A stretch of DNA of 53,608 bases from Deltaproteobacteria bacterium Ga0077550. GTDB lineage: Bacteria; Myxococcota_A; Polyangia; Nannocystales; Nannocystaceae. Location of the stretch: assembly GCA_001464385.1 (NCBI GenBank), contig LNFB01000334.1:1-53608 (forward strand). The letters run 5' to 3'. Both the position numbers and the translations under genes were made by a program. Positions 28,729 to 37,015 of this stretch are shown in pieces (within the stretch, counting starts at the first letter, position 1; each line of letters begins with the position of its first letter). Below the pieces are notes generated by a model. That model searched no databases, had not been told where the DNA came from, and saw only the letters and a list, made by a program, of their open reading frames with translations.

Positions 28729-29499
28729 TCAGCCGAAGCCGACGTCCTCGGCACCGCGGGCGACCCGGCGATACACCCAGCGCAGCAGCCGGATCGGCGG
28801 CATCTCTTGCAGGCTCGCGTAGCTGCCGACCATCAGCAGGCCGCGCCACTCGTGGTGATCGGGGATCGGCACCTCCGGATCCGGGGCCTTGCCCGTCGAG
28901 CGCACCGGCAGGCGCAAACGGAACGCCCACGGGAAGGTCATCGCGGCGTCGCGGATGCGGACGTTGGGGCGCTTGCCGAGCGCCGCGTGGACGTCGGCCT
29001 TCCACTTGCGCGAGGTCGCGCTGCAATCGCCGATGAGGAAGAACTCGGTGACCAGGCCCGACTCGATCTGGCCGTGCAGACGCTCCCAGATGTGCGCGGG
29101 GAAGCCGGGCCAGACCACGAGCCCGACCTCGATGCGGCGGTGGAAGCCGTTGCGGATGAAGCACAGGCAGGTGTCGATGCGATCGAACACCAGCACGCGG
29201 CGCACCGAGTAGTCGAGCACGTCCGGTGGGAGCTCGGGCGGCGGTGGCAGGTGCTCGAGCCGCTCGGGGCGGATGAGGTTGGGCAGCTCGCCGTGCGCCT
29301 GCTCGAGCGGCTCGAGCAGCGCGGCGAAGCTGGCGAGCGCTCCGTCCGGATCGCTGCCGGGATCGGGCAGGACGCCGCCGCGCACCAGCTCGAAGTACAG
29401 CTGCGCGCGGGTGAAGTCGAAGCGATTGCCGCGGGCGAGCGCGTGCGCGGCCGCGGACACCGCGGGCCACAGCCCCGTTGCTGGTTGCTCGGCGGTCAT
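28729..29499 (-). CDS. unknown protein coupled to the AsnB-like enzyme
   Basis: A 256-aa protein starting at the ATG at 29499, which overlaps the TGA of the AsnB-like gene (ATGA), so the two are very likely co-translated. It appears soluble. A hydrophobic core segment VLFDRIDTCLCFIRNGFHRRIEVGLVVW, several conserved-looking aromatic and Gly/Asp spots (LIGDCSATSRKWK) and a basic C-terminus are visible. No family comes to mind. It probably works with the AsnB-like enzyme and the cupin in one pathway. Confidence 0.7.
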   Translation of the reverse strand: MTAEQPATGLWPAVSAAAHALARGNRFDFTRAQLYFELVRGGVLPDPGSDPDGALASFAALLEPLEQAHGELPNLIRPERLEHLPPPPELPPDVLDYSVRRVLVFDRIDTCLCFIRNGFHRRIEVGLVVWPGFPAHIWERLHGQIESGLVTEFFLIGDCSATSRKWKADVHAALGKRPNVRIRDAAMTFPWAFRLRLPVRSTGKAPDPEVPIPDHHEWRGLLMVGSYASLQEMPPIRLLRWVYRRVARGAEDVGFG

Positions 29500-31262
29500 G
29501 GCCGGCCCTCCCCGTCGACGAACACGCGGTGCCACAGCTCGATCGCCAGCAGCATCCACAGCAGCTCGCCGCCGCGATCGCGGCCCACCGCGTGGGCCGG
29601 CGGCTTGCCGGCGACCAGGCGCTCGACGAAGCCCATGTCGAAGTAGCCGCGCGCGCGCGCCCGCGGCGAGAGCAGCACCTCGCGGGTGTAGCCGCGCAGC
29701 GGCTCGCGCCGGAACCAGTGGTTGAGCGGCACGCCCATGCCGGCCTTCTTGCGATAGACGACCGGGTGGGGCAGCAGGTGCTCGATGGCCTTCTTGAACG
29801 CGAACTTCTCGACGTCGCCGCGGCGCTTGAGCACCGGCGGGATCGAGAACGAGAACTCCGCGAGTCGACGATCGAACAGCGGCGAGGCCGGCTCGACGCC
29901 GTTGGCCGACAGCATCTTGTCGACCTTGACCAGGATGTTCTGGCCGCCCTTCAGCTTGATGTTGAGGTGCATCAAGCGGTTGAGGAAGTTGCCGACCGTC
30001 TCGTCGTCGAGGAACGGACGAACGTAGTCCTCGAGCGCGGGCGAGCCACCCGAGCGCGCGAGGAACTCGGGCGTGCACATCTCGTCGGTGAGCTCGAAGC
30101 ACTTGTGGTACGAGGCCAGGTACGCGCGCGGCCGATCGTAGTTGCCGTAGGCCCGGTACCACTCGCCGAGGATGAGGAACTTGTTCTTCGGCCCGCCGAA
30201 CAGCGGGTCGCCGCCCTCGCCGTTGAACACCACCGGCGCCTCCTTGGCGGCGGCCTGCGCCAACAGATAGTTGGGCACGGTGATGCAGTCGCACAGGGGA
30301 TCGTCGAGGTTCCAGATCACCTTGGGCAACAGATCGAGGAAACCCTCGGGCTCGACGTCGATGACGCGGTGCTCGACCTTGCAGTGCTCGGCGACCAGCC
30401 GCGCGTAGCCGAGCTCGTTGGGCTGGCCGTCGCCGAACGCCGCCGAGAAGCAGATCGGGTGCAGGCCGCGCTGGGCGAGCATCGCGACGATCGACGACGA
30501 GTCGACGCCGCCCGACAGCGTCGCGGTGACCTTGCCGTCGGCGGGGATCCGTCGATCGACCGCCTCGTTGCACAGCCGGAGGATCTCGGCGGTGAAGTAC
30601 TCGAGCGGCTCGTCGGCGATCTGCTCGCGCAGCGTCCAGTGGGCGACGGACGGGCCGATGTGGCCGCCCGCGTCGATCGTCAGGTGACGGCCGGGCTCGA
30701 GCTCGCACACGTCCTCGAACATGCTCGATTGGCCGGGGATGAACGAGAACACCAGCAGGGCGAACAGCGACGCGGGGTTCGGGCGCACCGTGAAGCCCGG
30801 CATCGCCAGGAAGGCCTTGGTCTCGGAAGCGAACGCGACGCGGCCGCCCGGCAGCGCGACGTAGTACAGCGGCTTCTCGCCCAGGGGGTCGCGGGCCAGC
30901 AGCATGCGGTCGCCGATCGTCGCGCCCAGCGCGTACGCGCCGTCGAGGCGGGCGAGCGCCGCGGTGCCCTCGCGGGCGAGCACCTCGGCGACGATCGTGG
31001 CGACCGGCGTGGTGCTCGGCAGCTCGGCGCTCGCGGCCAGCTCGGCGAAGTTGAACAGGCGGCCGTCGATCACGCAGCGCACGGTGCCGTCGCGGCTGGT
31101 GCCGACGGCGTTGGGCGCCCCGGGCAGCGCGGCGCTGGCGAGGCCGAACGCGCCCCGGTGCTCGACGACCGCGCGCTCGCTGCCGCGGTGGCGCAGCAAC
31201 TCGAGCGCACGCCCGAGCACCGTGACGTCCGGCTCGGCGATCGTTCCGCAGATCGCGGCCAT
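29496..31262 (-). CDS. asparagine synthetase-like enzyme with a degenerate glutaminase half
   Basis: A 588-aa protein of the AsnB family. The C-terminal synthetase half has the ATP-pyrophosphatase loop SGGVDSSS at 250-257 and fits amide-forming adenylating enzymes. In active glutaminases Cys2 becomes the N-terminal nucleophile, but here the nearest cysteine is Cys5 (MAAICGTI). The glutamine-binding NGE motif is DGRLF here, and the GSD segment is missing. It may therefore use ammonia or an amine, like beta-lactam synthetase and lasso-peptide cyclases. Its start is 1 base after the stop of the Spy-like gene, and its stop overlaps the next start. Confidence 0.8.
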   Translation of the reverse strand: MAAICGTIAEPDVTVLGRALELLRHRGSERAVVEHRGAFGLASAALPGAPNAVGTSRDGTVRCVIDGRLFNFAELAASAELPSTTPVATIVAEVLAREGTAALARLDGAYALGATIGDRMLLARDPLGEKPLYYVALPGGRVAFASETKAFLAMPGFTVRPNPASLFALLVFSFIPGQSSMFEDVCELEPGRHLTIDAGGHIGPSVAHWTLREQIADEPLEYFTAEILRLCNEAVDRRIPADGKVTATLSGGVDSSSIVAMLAQRGLHPICFSAAFGDGQPNELGYARLVAEHCKVEHRVIDVEPEGFLDLLPKVIWNLDDPLCDCITVPNYLLAQAAAKEAPVVFNGEGGDPLFGGPKNKFLILGEWYRAYGNYDRPRAYLASYHKCFELTDEMCTPEFLARSGGSPALEDYVRPFLDDETVGNFLNRLMHLNIKLKGGQNILVKVDKMLSANGVEPASPLFDRRLAEFSFSIPPVLKRRGDVEKFAFKKAIEHLLPHPVVYRKKAGMGVPLNHWFRREPLRGYTREVLLSPRARARGYFDMGFVERLVAGKPPAHAVGRDRGGELLWMLLAIELWHRVFVDGEGRP

Positions 31263-31263
31263 G

Positions 31264-31776
31264 CTATTGCGCGGCCTCGGGCTCGCGGTTGCGGCGGTCC
31301 TGCAGGAGGTCCCGCGCGCTCTTGCGGCGCAGCCACTTCGACAGCTTGCGCCGCTGCTCCTCGTCGAGGACGCGGTGGAAGGTCAGCAGGGCCTCGCGGG
31401 CGCGGGCCTCGACCTCGCCCTCGAGCGTCCACACCCGCGTCTCGAGCTCGGTGACCCGCGCGGTGTCGGGATCGGTCGAGGCCCAAAGCTCGGCCGCGCT
31501 CGCGCGCAGGTTTTTCACCTCGGTGCGTCGGTCGCGGGTGTCGTCGCGGAACGCTCGGATCAGCGTGCCGAGCTCGCCGCGCTGGGACTCGGTGCACGAC
31601 AGTTTCTTGCAGATCTTCGCCTTGGCTTGCATCTCGGCCCCTGGTCCGTCGTCGTCGTCGGCCTCGTCGTCGTCGGCCATGGGTTCCTCGGCCTCGCGCA
31701 GCATCGAGATGCTCGCGACGCCGGCCCCGACGCACGCGAGTGCGACAGCCAGCAGGATGACGGTGCCACGCGACAC
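31264..31776 (-). CDS. Spy/CpxP-like periplasmic protein
   Basis: A 170-aa protein with an N-terminal hydrophobic segment (VILLAVALACVGAGVASI), probably a membrane anchor or signal. It then has an acidic DDDEADDDDGPG linker and a long helical region with CKKLSCTESQRGEL and LDEEQRRKLSKWL, which resembles the LTxxQ repeat of Spy, CpxP and the heavy-metal-sensor group. Those are periplasmic chaperone-like or metal-sensing helical proteins. The start is GTG at 31776. The stop is 1 base before the AsnB-like start, so it heads that operon. Confidence 0.65.
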   Translation of the reverse strand: MSRGTVILLAVALACVGAGVASISMLREAEEPMADDDEADDDDGPGAEMQAKAKICKKLSCTESQRGELGTLIRAFRDDTRDRRTEVKNLRASAAELWASTDPDTARVTELETRVWTLEGEVEARAREALLTFHRVLDEEQRRKLSKWLRRKSARDLLQDRRNREPEAAQ

Positions 31777-31831
31777 GGGAGCGGAGCATGGCCCGCGCCC
31801 GCGGCGGGCGCAACCACTGCGAGCGCGCAGC

Positions 31832-31876
31832 GCTCGCGCGCGACGTCAGGCGGTGGGATCGGCGACGCGGCCCATG
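31832..31876 (-). pseudogene. relic copy of the serpin 3' end
   Basis: This 45-bp stretch repeats 31878-31922, the last codons of the neighbouring serpin, with 4 mismatches. Read on the minus strand, it also encodes MGRVADPTA and a TGA stop. Both differences inside the coding part are synonymous. It therefore looks like the tail of a lost paralogous serpin gene or an old tandem duplication. Confidence 0.55.
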
Positions 31877-31891
31877 GGCGAGCGCGCGACG

Positions 31892-33229
31892 TCAGGCGGT
31901 GGGGTCCGCGACGCGGCCCATGAAGAGAATCGCGCCGGAGGTGGTGTCGCGGATGAGGTACACGAACGGGTGGTCGACGGTGACGACCACCGGGCCCTCG
32001 GAGGGCGGCGCAGCGCCGGCTCGCATGCCGACGGCGGTCGCGGCCGCGGCCTCGGTGCCCTTCTCGTCGACCGAGATGAACGCCTTGTGGAAGGCCTCGC
32101 CCAGCACGAGCTGCTCGGCGGCCGGGGCCATGCCGGTGAAGTCGGCGGCCGCGGTGAACACCGTCGACAGGCCCAGCGGCTCGAGGACCCGCCGCAGCGC
32201 CACGGGGTCGCCCGGCTCGATCTCGAACTTCGGCAGCGTGAGCTGCACGCGCGTGCTCGTCGCGCCCCGATGCGCCGTGTCGATCCACGCGCGATCCATC
32301 TTGGCTTCGAGCGCGGGCAGGCCGTCGCGGGCGTCGGGCAGCACGATGGACATCGCCCAGCGGCCGCCTTCGTACGGCAGCGACACCACGGTCGCGCCGT
32401 CGGCCTTCGACATCCGCATGTGACCCGTGCGCGACATCAGCGAGGCCTGCTTCTCCCCGGCGGGGGCGAAGAACGGCCCGGGCTTGGTCGCGTACGCCGG
32501 GAACTCCTCCTCCCAGCGGGCCTTGAAGTAGATCGCGTTGACGAGCACGAGGCGCGTGCTGGCGTCGATGCCCCCGCGGGGGATGAGATCGCGGATGCGA
32601 TCGCGGGTCTGCTCGAGCACCCAGGCGTTGATCATCGCGCGCGTCTCCTCGGCGGCGTTGCGCAGGTCGACCGGCGAGAGCGCGGCGCCGAAGCGTCGCG
32701 CGGTGAGATCGAGGTACGCCGGCTCGAACTTCGTCGCCTGATCGCCGAACAGCCGGTTGGCGACGCGCAGCTCGAGCCCCTCCTGCGCCTCGCGCCAGCG
32801 CGCGAGCGTGCCGGCGAAGCCCGCGGCGAGCCGCTCGGGCGACCCCTCGAGGTGGAAGACCTTCGCGAGCTCGGCCGCCGTGTCCCCGCGGGCGCCGGCG
32901 TGGACCATCGCGAACGCGAGCATGATGCTGGCGGGCGAGACCACCAGGTTCTCGTTCGGCTTCGCGAGGGCGCGGTGGAGATCGATCGCGAAGTCGTCGA
33001 TGTGGCGGGCGATCGCGTCGGTGTCGGCCTGGGTCACGTCGTTGCTCTCGAGGTCGATTGCGGTGGGCCCGATGCGATCGGCGTCGGCGATGGGCGTCGG
33101 CGCTGGGCCGGGCGCCGGCGGCTTCGGGCCGGGCGTCGGCGTCGCGTCGTAGGGGCTGCAGGCGGTGGCGGCGAGGGTGAGCAGGCCGAGCAGGGCGCGG
33201 CGTCGGGTGAGCGGGTGAGCGTCGTTCAC
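31892..33229 (-). CDS. serpin family lipoprotein (protease inhibitor)
   Basis: A 445-aa protein starting at the GTG at 33229, with a signal peptide, lipobox AATAC (Cys24) and a Pro-rich linker before the serpin fold. The inhibitory hinge GTEAAAATAV in the reactive-centre loop fits the consensus of active inhibitory serpins exactly. By alignment to alpha-1-antitrypsin spacing, the scissile bond falls near MRAGAA, so a small P1 residue or nearby Arg is likely. HPFVYLIRD and FMGRVADP are the conserved C-terminal strands. It would sit on the cell surface and trap a serine or cysteine protease. Confidence 0.92.
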   Translation of the reverse strand: MNDAHPLTRRRALLGLLTLAATACSPYDATPTPGPKPPAPGPAPTPIADADRIGPTAIDLESNDVTQADTDAIARHIDDFAIDLHRALAKPNENLVVSPASIMLAFAMVHAGARGDTAAELAKVFHLEGSPERLAAGFAGTLARWREAQEGLELRVANRLFGDQATKFEPAYLDLTARRFGAALSPVDLRNAAEETRAMINAWVLEQTRDRIRDLIPRGGIDASTRLVLVNAIYFKARWEEEFPAYATKPGPFFAPAGEKQASLMSRTGHMRMSKADGATVVSLPYEGGRWAMSIVLPDARDGLPALEAKMDRAWIDTAHRGATSTRVQLTLPKFEIEPGDPVALRRVLEPLGLSTVFTAAADFTGMAPAAEQLVLGEAFHKAFISVDEKGTEAAAATAVGMRAGAAPPSEGPVVVTVDHPFVYLIRDTTSGAILFMGRVADPTA

Positions 33230-33288
33230 GGGGTGTTCCCCAGATACGCGCTGCGGTGCGGCTTCGGTCTGTGGGCGTGGCCGACGCG

Positions 33289-34338
33289 TCAGCGGTGGTT
33301 CGCGACCGTCGGCGGGATCACGTTGCCCGCGGCCTGCAGGTCGAGCGCCTTCGGGTTCGCGCGGTAGAATTCGCGGACCGCGGCCGCGAGCCTCCGCTTC
33401 TTCGGCTCGTCGACGACGACGACGCCGTCGCGCTCGTCGCCGACGGTGGCCTCGACGAGGGCGGCCACCAGCGGCGCCTGCTCGGGCGGGACGCGGGCGC
33501 CCCACGACGCGAGCAGCGCGCGGTCGAGGTGCGATGGCAGCGAGCCGAGGATGCCGACGTCGTTCTGATCGTGGACGAGCAGGCCCGAGGTCGTGCCGCG
33601 ATCCAGGGTGAGCACCTGGAAGAAGTACACCGTGTGGTACGCGAGCTGCGTCGCGCGATCGGCCGCCGTGGGCTGCGGGTGGGCGCGCAGCGACGCGGCG
33701 ACCAGCGCCGCGTAGGTGTCGATGGTCGTCTCGCCGATCGATCGCGCCAGCGCGGCGTCGGCCGCGAGGTCGCCGCTGTCGTGGGCCTCGAGGTAGAAGT
33801 GCGAGACGCCGCGGTGGCGGCCGAGCGCCGGGATCCAGAAGTAGCGCGCGCCCTGCTCGGCGGCGCCGTCGTACAGCGGACCGGAGACGCGGCGCAGGCT
33901 CGCCGAGAACGCGTCGGCGTCGGTGCTCGCCGCGATCGACGGGTTGAGATCCGACATCATCCGCCAGTAGCCCGTGCCGTCGCGCATCTGCGTCCAGCTG
34001 AGGTGCAGGTGCACCGACGGCGCGTGCGGGTTCGCCGGGTGGATGATCGTCGAGAGCGCGGTCGCCGAGCCGAGCTGCTTGTTCGGCTCGTCGTCGTAGT
34101 GGACCTGCGACACGTTCACCGACGCGCGATCGAACACCGGCGTGTCACCGAGGCCCCAGCGGGTGCCGCCGCCGTGGCGGCCGCCGTCGCGCAACCATGT
34201 GGTGGGGACGAACGGCGTGCGATCGTCGCAGGCGGCGGCCGCGACGCCCTGCATCGCCTCGACCATGCGGCGCTGCAGCGTCTCGACGAGGACGAGGGCG
34301 GAGGCCGCGGCGGCCGAGCTTGCTGGGGTGAACGCCAC
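33289..34338 (-). CDS. aerobic coproporphyrinogen III oxidase (HemF)-like
   Basis: A 349-aa protein from the GTG at 34338. It matches HemF in order: GGGTRWGLGDTPVFDRASVNVSQVH, then STIIHPANPHAPSVHLHLSW, then RYFWIPALGRHRGVSHFYLEA. HemF converts coproporphyrinogen III to protoporphyrinogen IX with oxygen in haem synthesis. Several motif residues differ from the common bacterial version (for example HLHLSW in place of HxNxRFF), so it may be a diverged subfamily or have a related substrate. It is divergent from the CusF-like gene, 145 bp away. Confidence 0.75.
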   Translation of the reverse strand: MAFTPASSAAAASALVLVETLQRRMVEAMQGVAAAACDDRTPFVPTTWLRDGGRHGGGTRWGLGDTPVFDRASVNVSQVHYDDEPNKQLGSATALSTIIHPANPHAPSVHLHLSWTQMRDGTGYWRMMSDLNPSIAASTDADAFSASLRRVSGPLYDGAAEQGARYFWIPALGRHRGVSHFYLEAHDSGDLAADAALARSIGETTIDTYAALVAASLRAHPQPTAADRATQLAYHTVYFFQVLTLDRGTTSGLLVHDQNDVGILGSLPSHLDRALLASWGARVPPEQAPLVAALVEATVGDERDGVVVVDEPKKRRLAAAVREFYRANPKALDLQAAGNVIPPTVANHR

Positions 34339-34483
34339 GGCCGAGGGTAACGCCGCGGGTGGAGCCCGCGGGCGCAAACGCTGCGGACGCCGCCCGCTCG
34401 CGCAGGCGCGGGCCCAGGCGTCCCGGCCCCTGCGGTGGTTTGCCGCGTTGCACCGTCGCGGGGCCGGTGGCACGAACACAGCG

Positions 34484-34804
34484 ATGCTCCGTCGCGCCCC
34501 GCTCGTCGTCTTGCTGGCCTGCCTCGGCGCGGGCGCTGCGATCGCGCCGCTTTCGGTCCCTGTCCCGGCGCAGGCCGCCGAGCGTTGGGAGGCCCGCGGG
34601 GTGATCGAGCGCTTCGGCGCCGAGCGCAAGTCCGTGAGCATCGCCCACGAGGCGATCCCCGGCTACATGGGCGCGATGACGATGTCGTTCGAGCCGAAGA
34701 ACACCGAGCAGCTCGCCCGCTTCGCGATCGGCGATCGCGTGAGCTTCACGTTCACGGACACCGACGACGGTCGCCGGGTGATCGAGTCGATCACGAAGCG
34801 GTGA
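34484..34804 (+). CDS. CusF-like periplasmic copper-binding protein
   Basis: A 106-aa protein with a signal peptide (to about residue 30, ending in AQA). The mature part is one small beta-barrel with GVIERFGAERKSVSIAHEAIPGYMGAMTMSFEP. The His and the methionines of MGAMTM lie where CusF binds Cu(I) or Ag(I). CusF normally delivers copper to an RND efflux pump, but no pump genes are adjacent. The C-terminus is complete. Confidence 0.85.
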   Translation: MLRRAPLVVLLACLGAGAAIAPLSVPVPAQAAERWEARGVIERFGAERKSVSIAHEAIPGYMGAMTMSFEPKNTEQLARFAIGDRVSFTFTDTDDGRRVIESITKR

Positions 34805-34823
34805 TCTGATCCTGGGCGGCCGC

Positions 34824-35474
34824 TCAGCGATCCGGCCGCGGCGTCAGGACCTGCACCGCGTCGATGTCCGCGCCCGGCGTGTCTGCCGTGACCTCGCCCT
34901 GCCCGGCGACGTCGACGAGTCGCACCGCCGAGAACTCGCGCGCGTCGAGGGGGAGGTCGGCCAGCGCCGCGTCGATGTCGATGCCCGAGCCGTCGGCGGG
35001 GGAATCGATCGCGACGCGGCCGTCGAGGCCGATGACGCCCGGCAGGAGACCACGCGTGCGCGCCGTGGGGACCAGCGCGACCGTGGTGTACTCGAGGAAG
35101 CCGTGCTCGTGGATCACGAGATCGGGCGCGGACGTGCCGTCGGTGCCCAGCACGCACGGCGCGAAGCCCAGCGTGATCGAGCCGCCCTCGCCGAGGGAGA
35201 CGGCGCCGAGCGGCGGGGTCGGCCGCGCGTCGGGGGAGCCGAGGGCGGTCTGTGGATCGGTGGCCTCGTCGTCGGCTGGATCACCTCCGGCGAGGATAGG
35301 ATCGTAGTCGAGCACCACCGTCGCGAAGAACCCGTCGCCGTCGCCGCTGCACAGCCCGTCGGGGTTCTCCTCGACGAGGATCCCGCTGCGACCGCAGGCC
35401 GCGAGCAGCAGGGTGAGCGCCGTGCGTCGGCGGATCGGTGTCGTGGCGCGACCACATCCTCGACACGCCCGCAT
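34824..35474 (-). CDS. cell-surface lipoprotein, unknown function
   Basis: A 216-aa protein with lipobox LLLAACG. The rest is a beta-rich domain with DYDPILAGGDPADDEATDP, ALGSPDARPTPP and SLGEGGSITLGFAPC, then HGFLEYTTVALVP. This pattern resembles a family of surface proteins common in Myxococcota and Verrucomicrobia. It ends with a conserved GADIDAVQVL. No catalytic site is apparent. It converges on the CusF-like gene with 19 bases between stops and is divergent from the MYXO-CTERM-like gene at 35528. Confidence 0.65.
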   Translation of the reverse strand: MRACRGCGRATTPIRRRTALTLLLAACGRSGILVEENPDGLCSGDGDGFFATVVLDYDPILAGGDPADDEATDPQTALGSPDARPTPPLGAVSLGEGGSITLGFAPCVLGTDGTSAPDLVIHEHGFLEYTTVALVPTARTRGLLPGVIGLDGRVAIDSPADGSGIDIDAALADLPLDAREFSAVRLVDVAGQGEVTADTPGADIDAVQVLTPRPDR

Positions 35475-35527
35475 CGGAGCAAGGGTATCGGAGACGCGAC
35501 TCGGGTGGGCACGCTATTCTCTTCGTC

Positions 35528-37015
35528 ATGCGACGCGTCACGCTCGGTCTCCTCGTCGCGTGCCCGGCGGCGATCCTGCTCGCGCCGGCGGTGGCCGCGG
35601 CCGAGCCGGTGTGCGGCACCGTCGAGGCGTTCAACCAGGCGATGGCGGACGCCGGCACCACCGCCACCGAGGTGACGCTCACGTTCGATGTCCTCGGCGT
35701 GGACCCCAACGACTTCGCGGGGAGCAAGGGCTCGCTCGCGCAGATGCGGAACACCACCTGCGCCGCGGGGCAGGATGCCGTGATCAAGGTGTACGGGCCG
35801 GAGGATCCGCCGAACGTCGCGCACCCGTCCGGCACGCTGAAGCTCGAGCACGGCAACGCGTGCTGCGGCGGTGAGTGCGGCGAACAGTGGGCCGATCCCA
35901 ACGCGTCGGCCGTGGTCTTCGTCGACGGCACCGAGCAGTGCGCGGTGACGATGTGGATCACGCCGACCGAGGTCGGCTACTCGCTGGCCTGCAACGTCGG
36001 GCAGTTCGACGCGCTCGGTGAGAACCCGCTGCAGAACACGGTCGATCGGATCGCGCTGCTCGACTATGTGCTCGCCGACGGCGGCACCACGTGGGGCCTG
36101 CCGAACGCGACGGCGAGCGCCGACGAGGTGTGCTGGGTCGCGGTGCCCAGCGACGGGATGAGCCTCACCGTGCCTGTGCTCGAGGACGTCACGGCCGCAC
36201 CGACGACCCCCGACGCGGTGTTCGCCGAGGTCACCGATCTCGCGGTCGAGGCCGGGGACAACGAGGCCTACCTGAAATTCGAGGTGCCGCCCGTCGATGG
36301 CAGGATCACGCGCGCGCGCCTGTTCATGCACACCAGCACTGCGCCGTCCTCGGACGGTGACGGCGGCGAGGTCCATGCGCTGACCGACAACGGCTGGTCC
36401 GAGGCGACGCTGACCTGGAGCACCCGGCCCGCGTACGTCGCGGCGTCCCTGGGTCGCATCGGACCGGCGGCGGCCGATCTGCCCGTGTCGCTCGACCTCG
36501 GCGACGCGATCCCCGAGGGCGGCACGTACGGCTTCGCGGTCGTGTCGCCGCCGACCGACGGCAACGGCACCCACTTCTGGTCGAAGGAGGGCTCGGCCGC
36601 CGGCGCGGCGTACCTGCAGCTCGACGTCGTCGTGGTGGACGGCGACGGCGACGGCACGCCCGACGGACCGGATTGCGACGACGCGGATTCCGACGTCGGC
36701 CCCGACGCCGACGAGGTGTGCAACGGCGTCGACGACGATTGCGATGGCGAGGTGGACGAGGGCTGCGACGGTGCGGACGACGGTGGGTCGAGCGGCGTCG
36801 CGAGCACGGGGCCCGGGGGCACGGGCGTCGGTTCGGGCGGCGCGGACGGGCCGGGGTTGCCCGGTGACGCGGGGGCCCGCGGCGCGGACACGGGTTGCGC
36901 GTGCACGGCGACGCGCGATGCCACGCCGACGTGGCTCGTGCTCGTCGGGGTGGCCGGCGTCAGGCGCCGTCGCGCGCGGGCTCGGGCAGCTCGTGCCACA
37001 CCAACCACGCGGTGA
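35528..37015 (+). CDS. secreted protein with CBM96-like domain, MopE motif and MYXO-CTERM-like tail
   Basis: A 495-aa protein. A signal peptide (to about residue 32) precedes a Cys-containing N-terminal domain. A carbohydrate-binding-module-96/DNRLRE-like domain follows, with EAYLKFEVPPVDGRITRARLF and ALTDNGWSEATLTWSTRPA. Next is a Ca/metal motif DGDGDGTPDGPDCDDADSD and CNGVDDDCDGEVDEGC. The C-terminus has GCACTATRD, a hydrophobic TM segment and an Arg cluster, the MYXO-CTERM pattern that sorts proteins to the cell surface in myxobacteria. Its 3' end overlaps the convergent MFS gene by 56 bases. Confidence 0.8.
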   Translation: MRRVTLGLLVACPAAILLAPAVAAAEPVCGTVEAFNQAMADAGTTATEVTLTFDVLGVDPNDFAGSKGSLAQMRNTTCAAGQDAVIKVYGPEDPPNVAHPSGTLKLEHGNACCGGECGEQWADPNASAVVFVDGTEQCAVTMWITPTEVGYSLACNVGQFDALGENPLQNTVDRIALLDYVLADGGTTWGLPNATASADEVCWVAVPSDGMSLTVPVLEDVTAAPTTPDAVFAEVTDLAVEAGDNEAYLKFEVPPVDGRITRARLFMHTSTAPSSDGDGGEVHALTDNGWSEATLTWSTRPAYVAASLGRIGPAAADLPVSLDLGDAIPEGGTYGFAVVSPPTDGNGTHFWSKEGSAAGAAYLQLDVVVVDGDGDGTPDGPDCDDADSDVGPDADEVCNGVDDDCDGEVDEGCDGADDGGSSGVASTGPGGTGVGSGGADGPGLPGDAGARGADTGCACTATRDATPTWLVLVGVAGVRRRRARARAARATPTTR

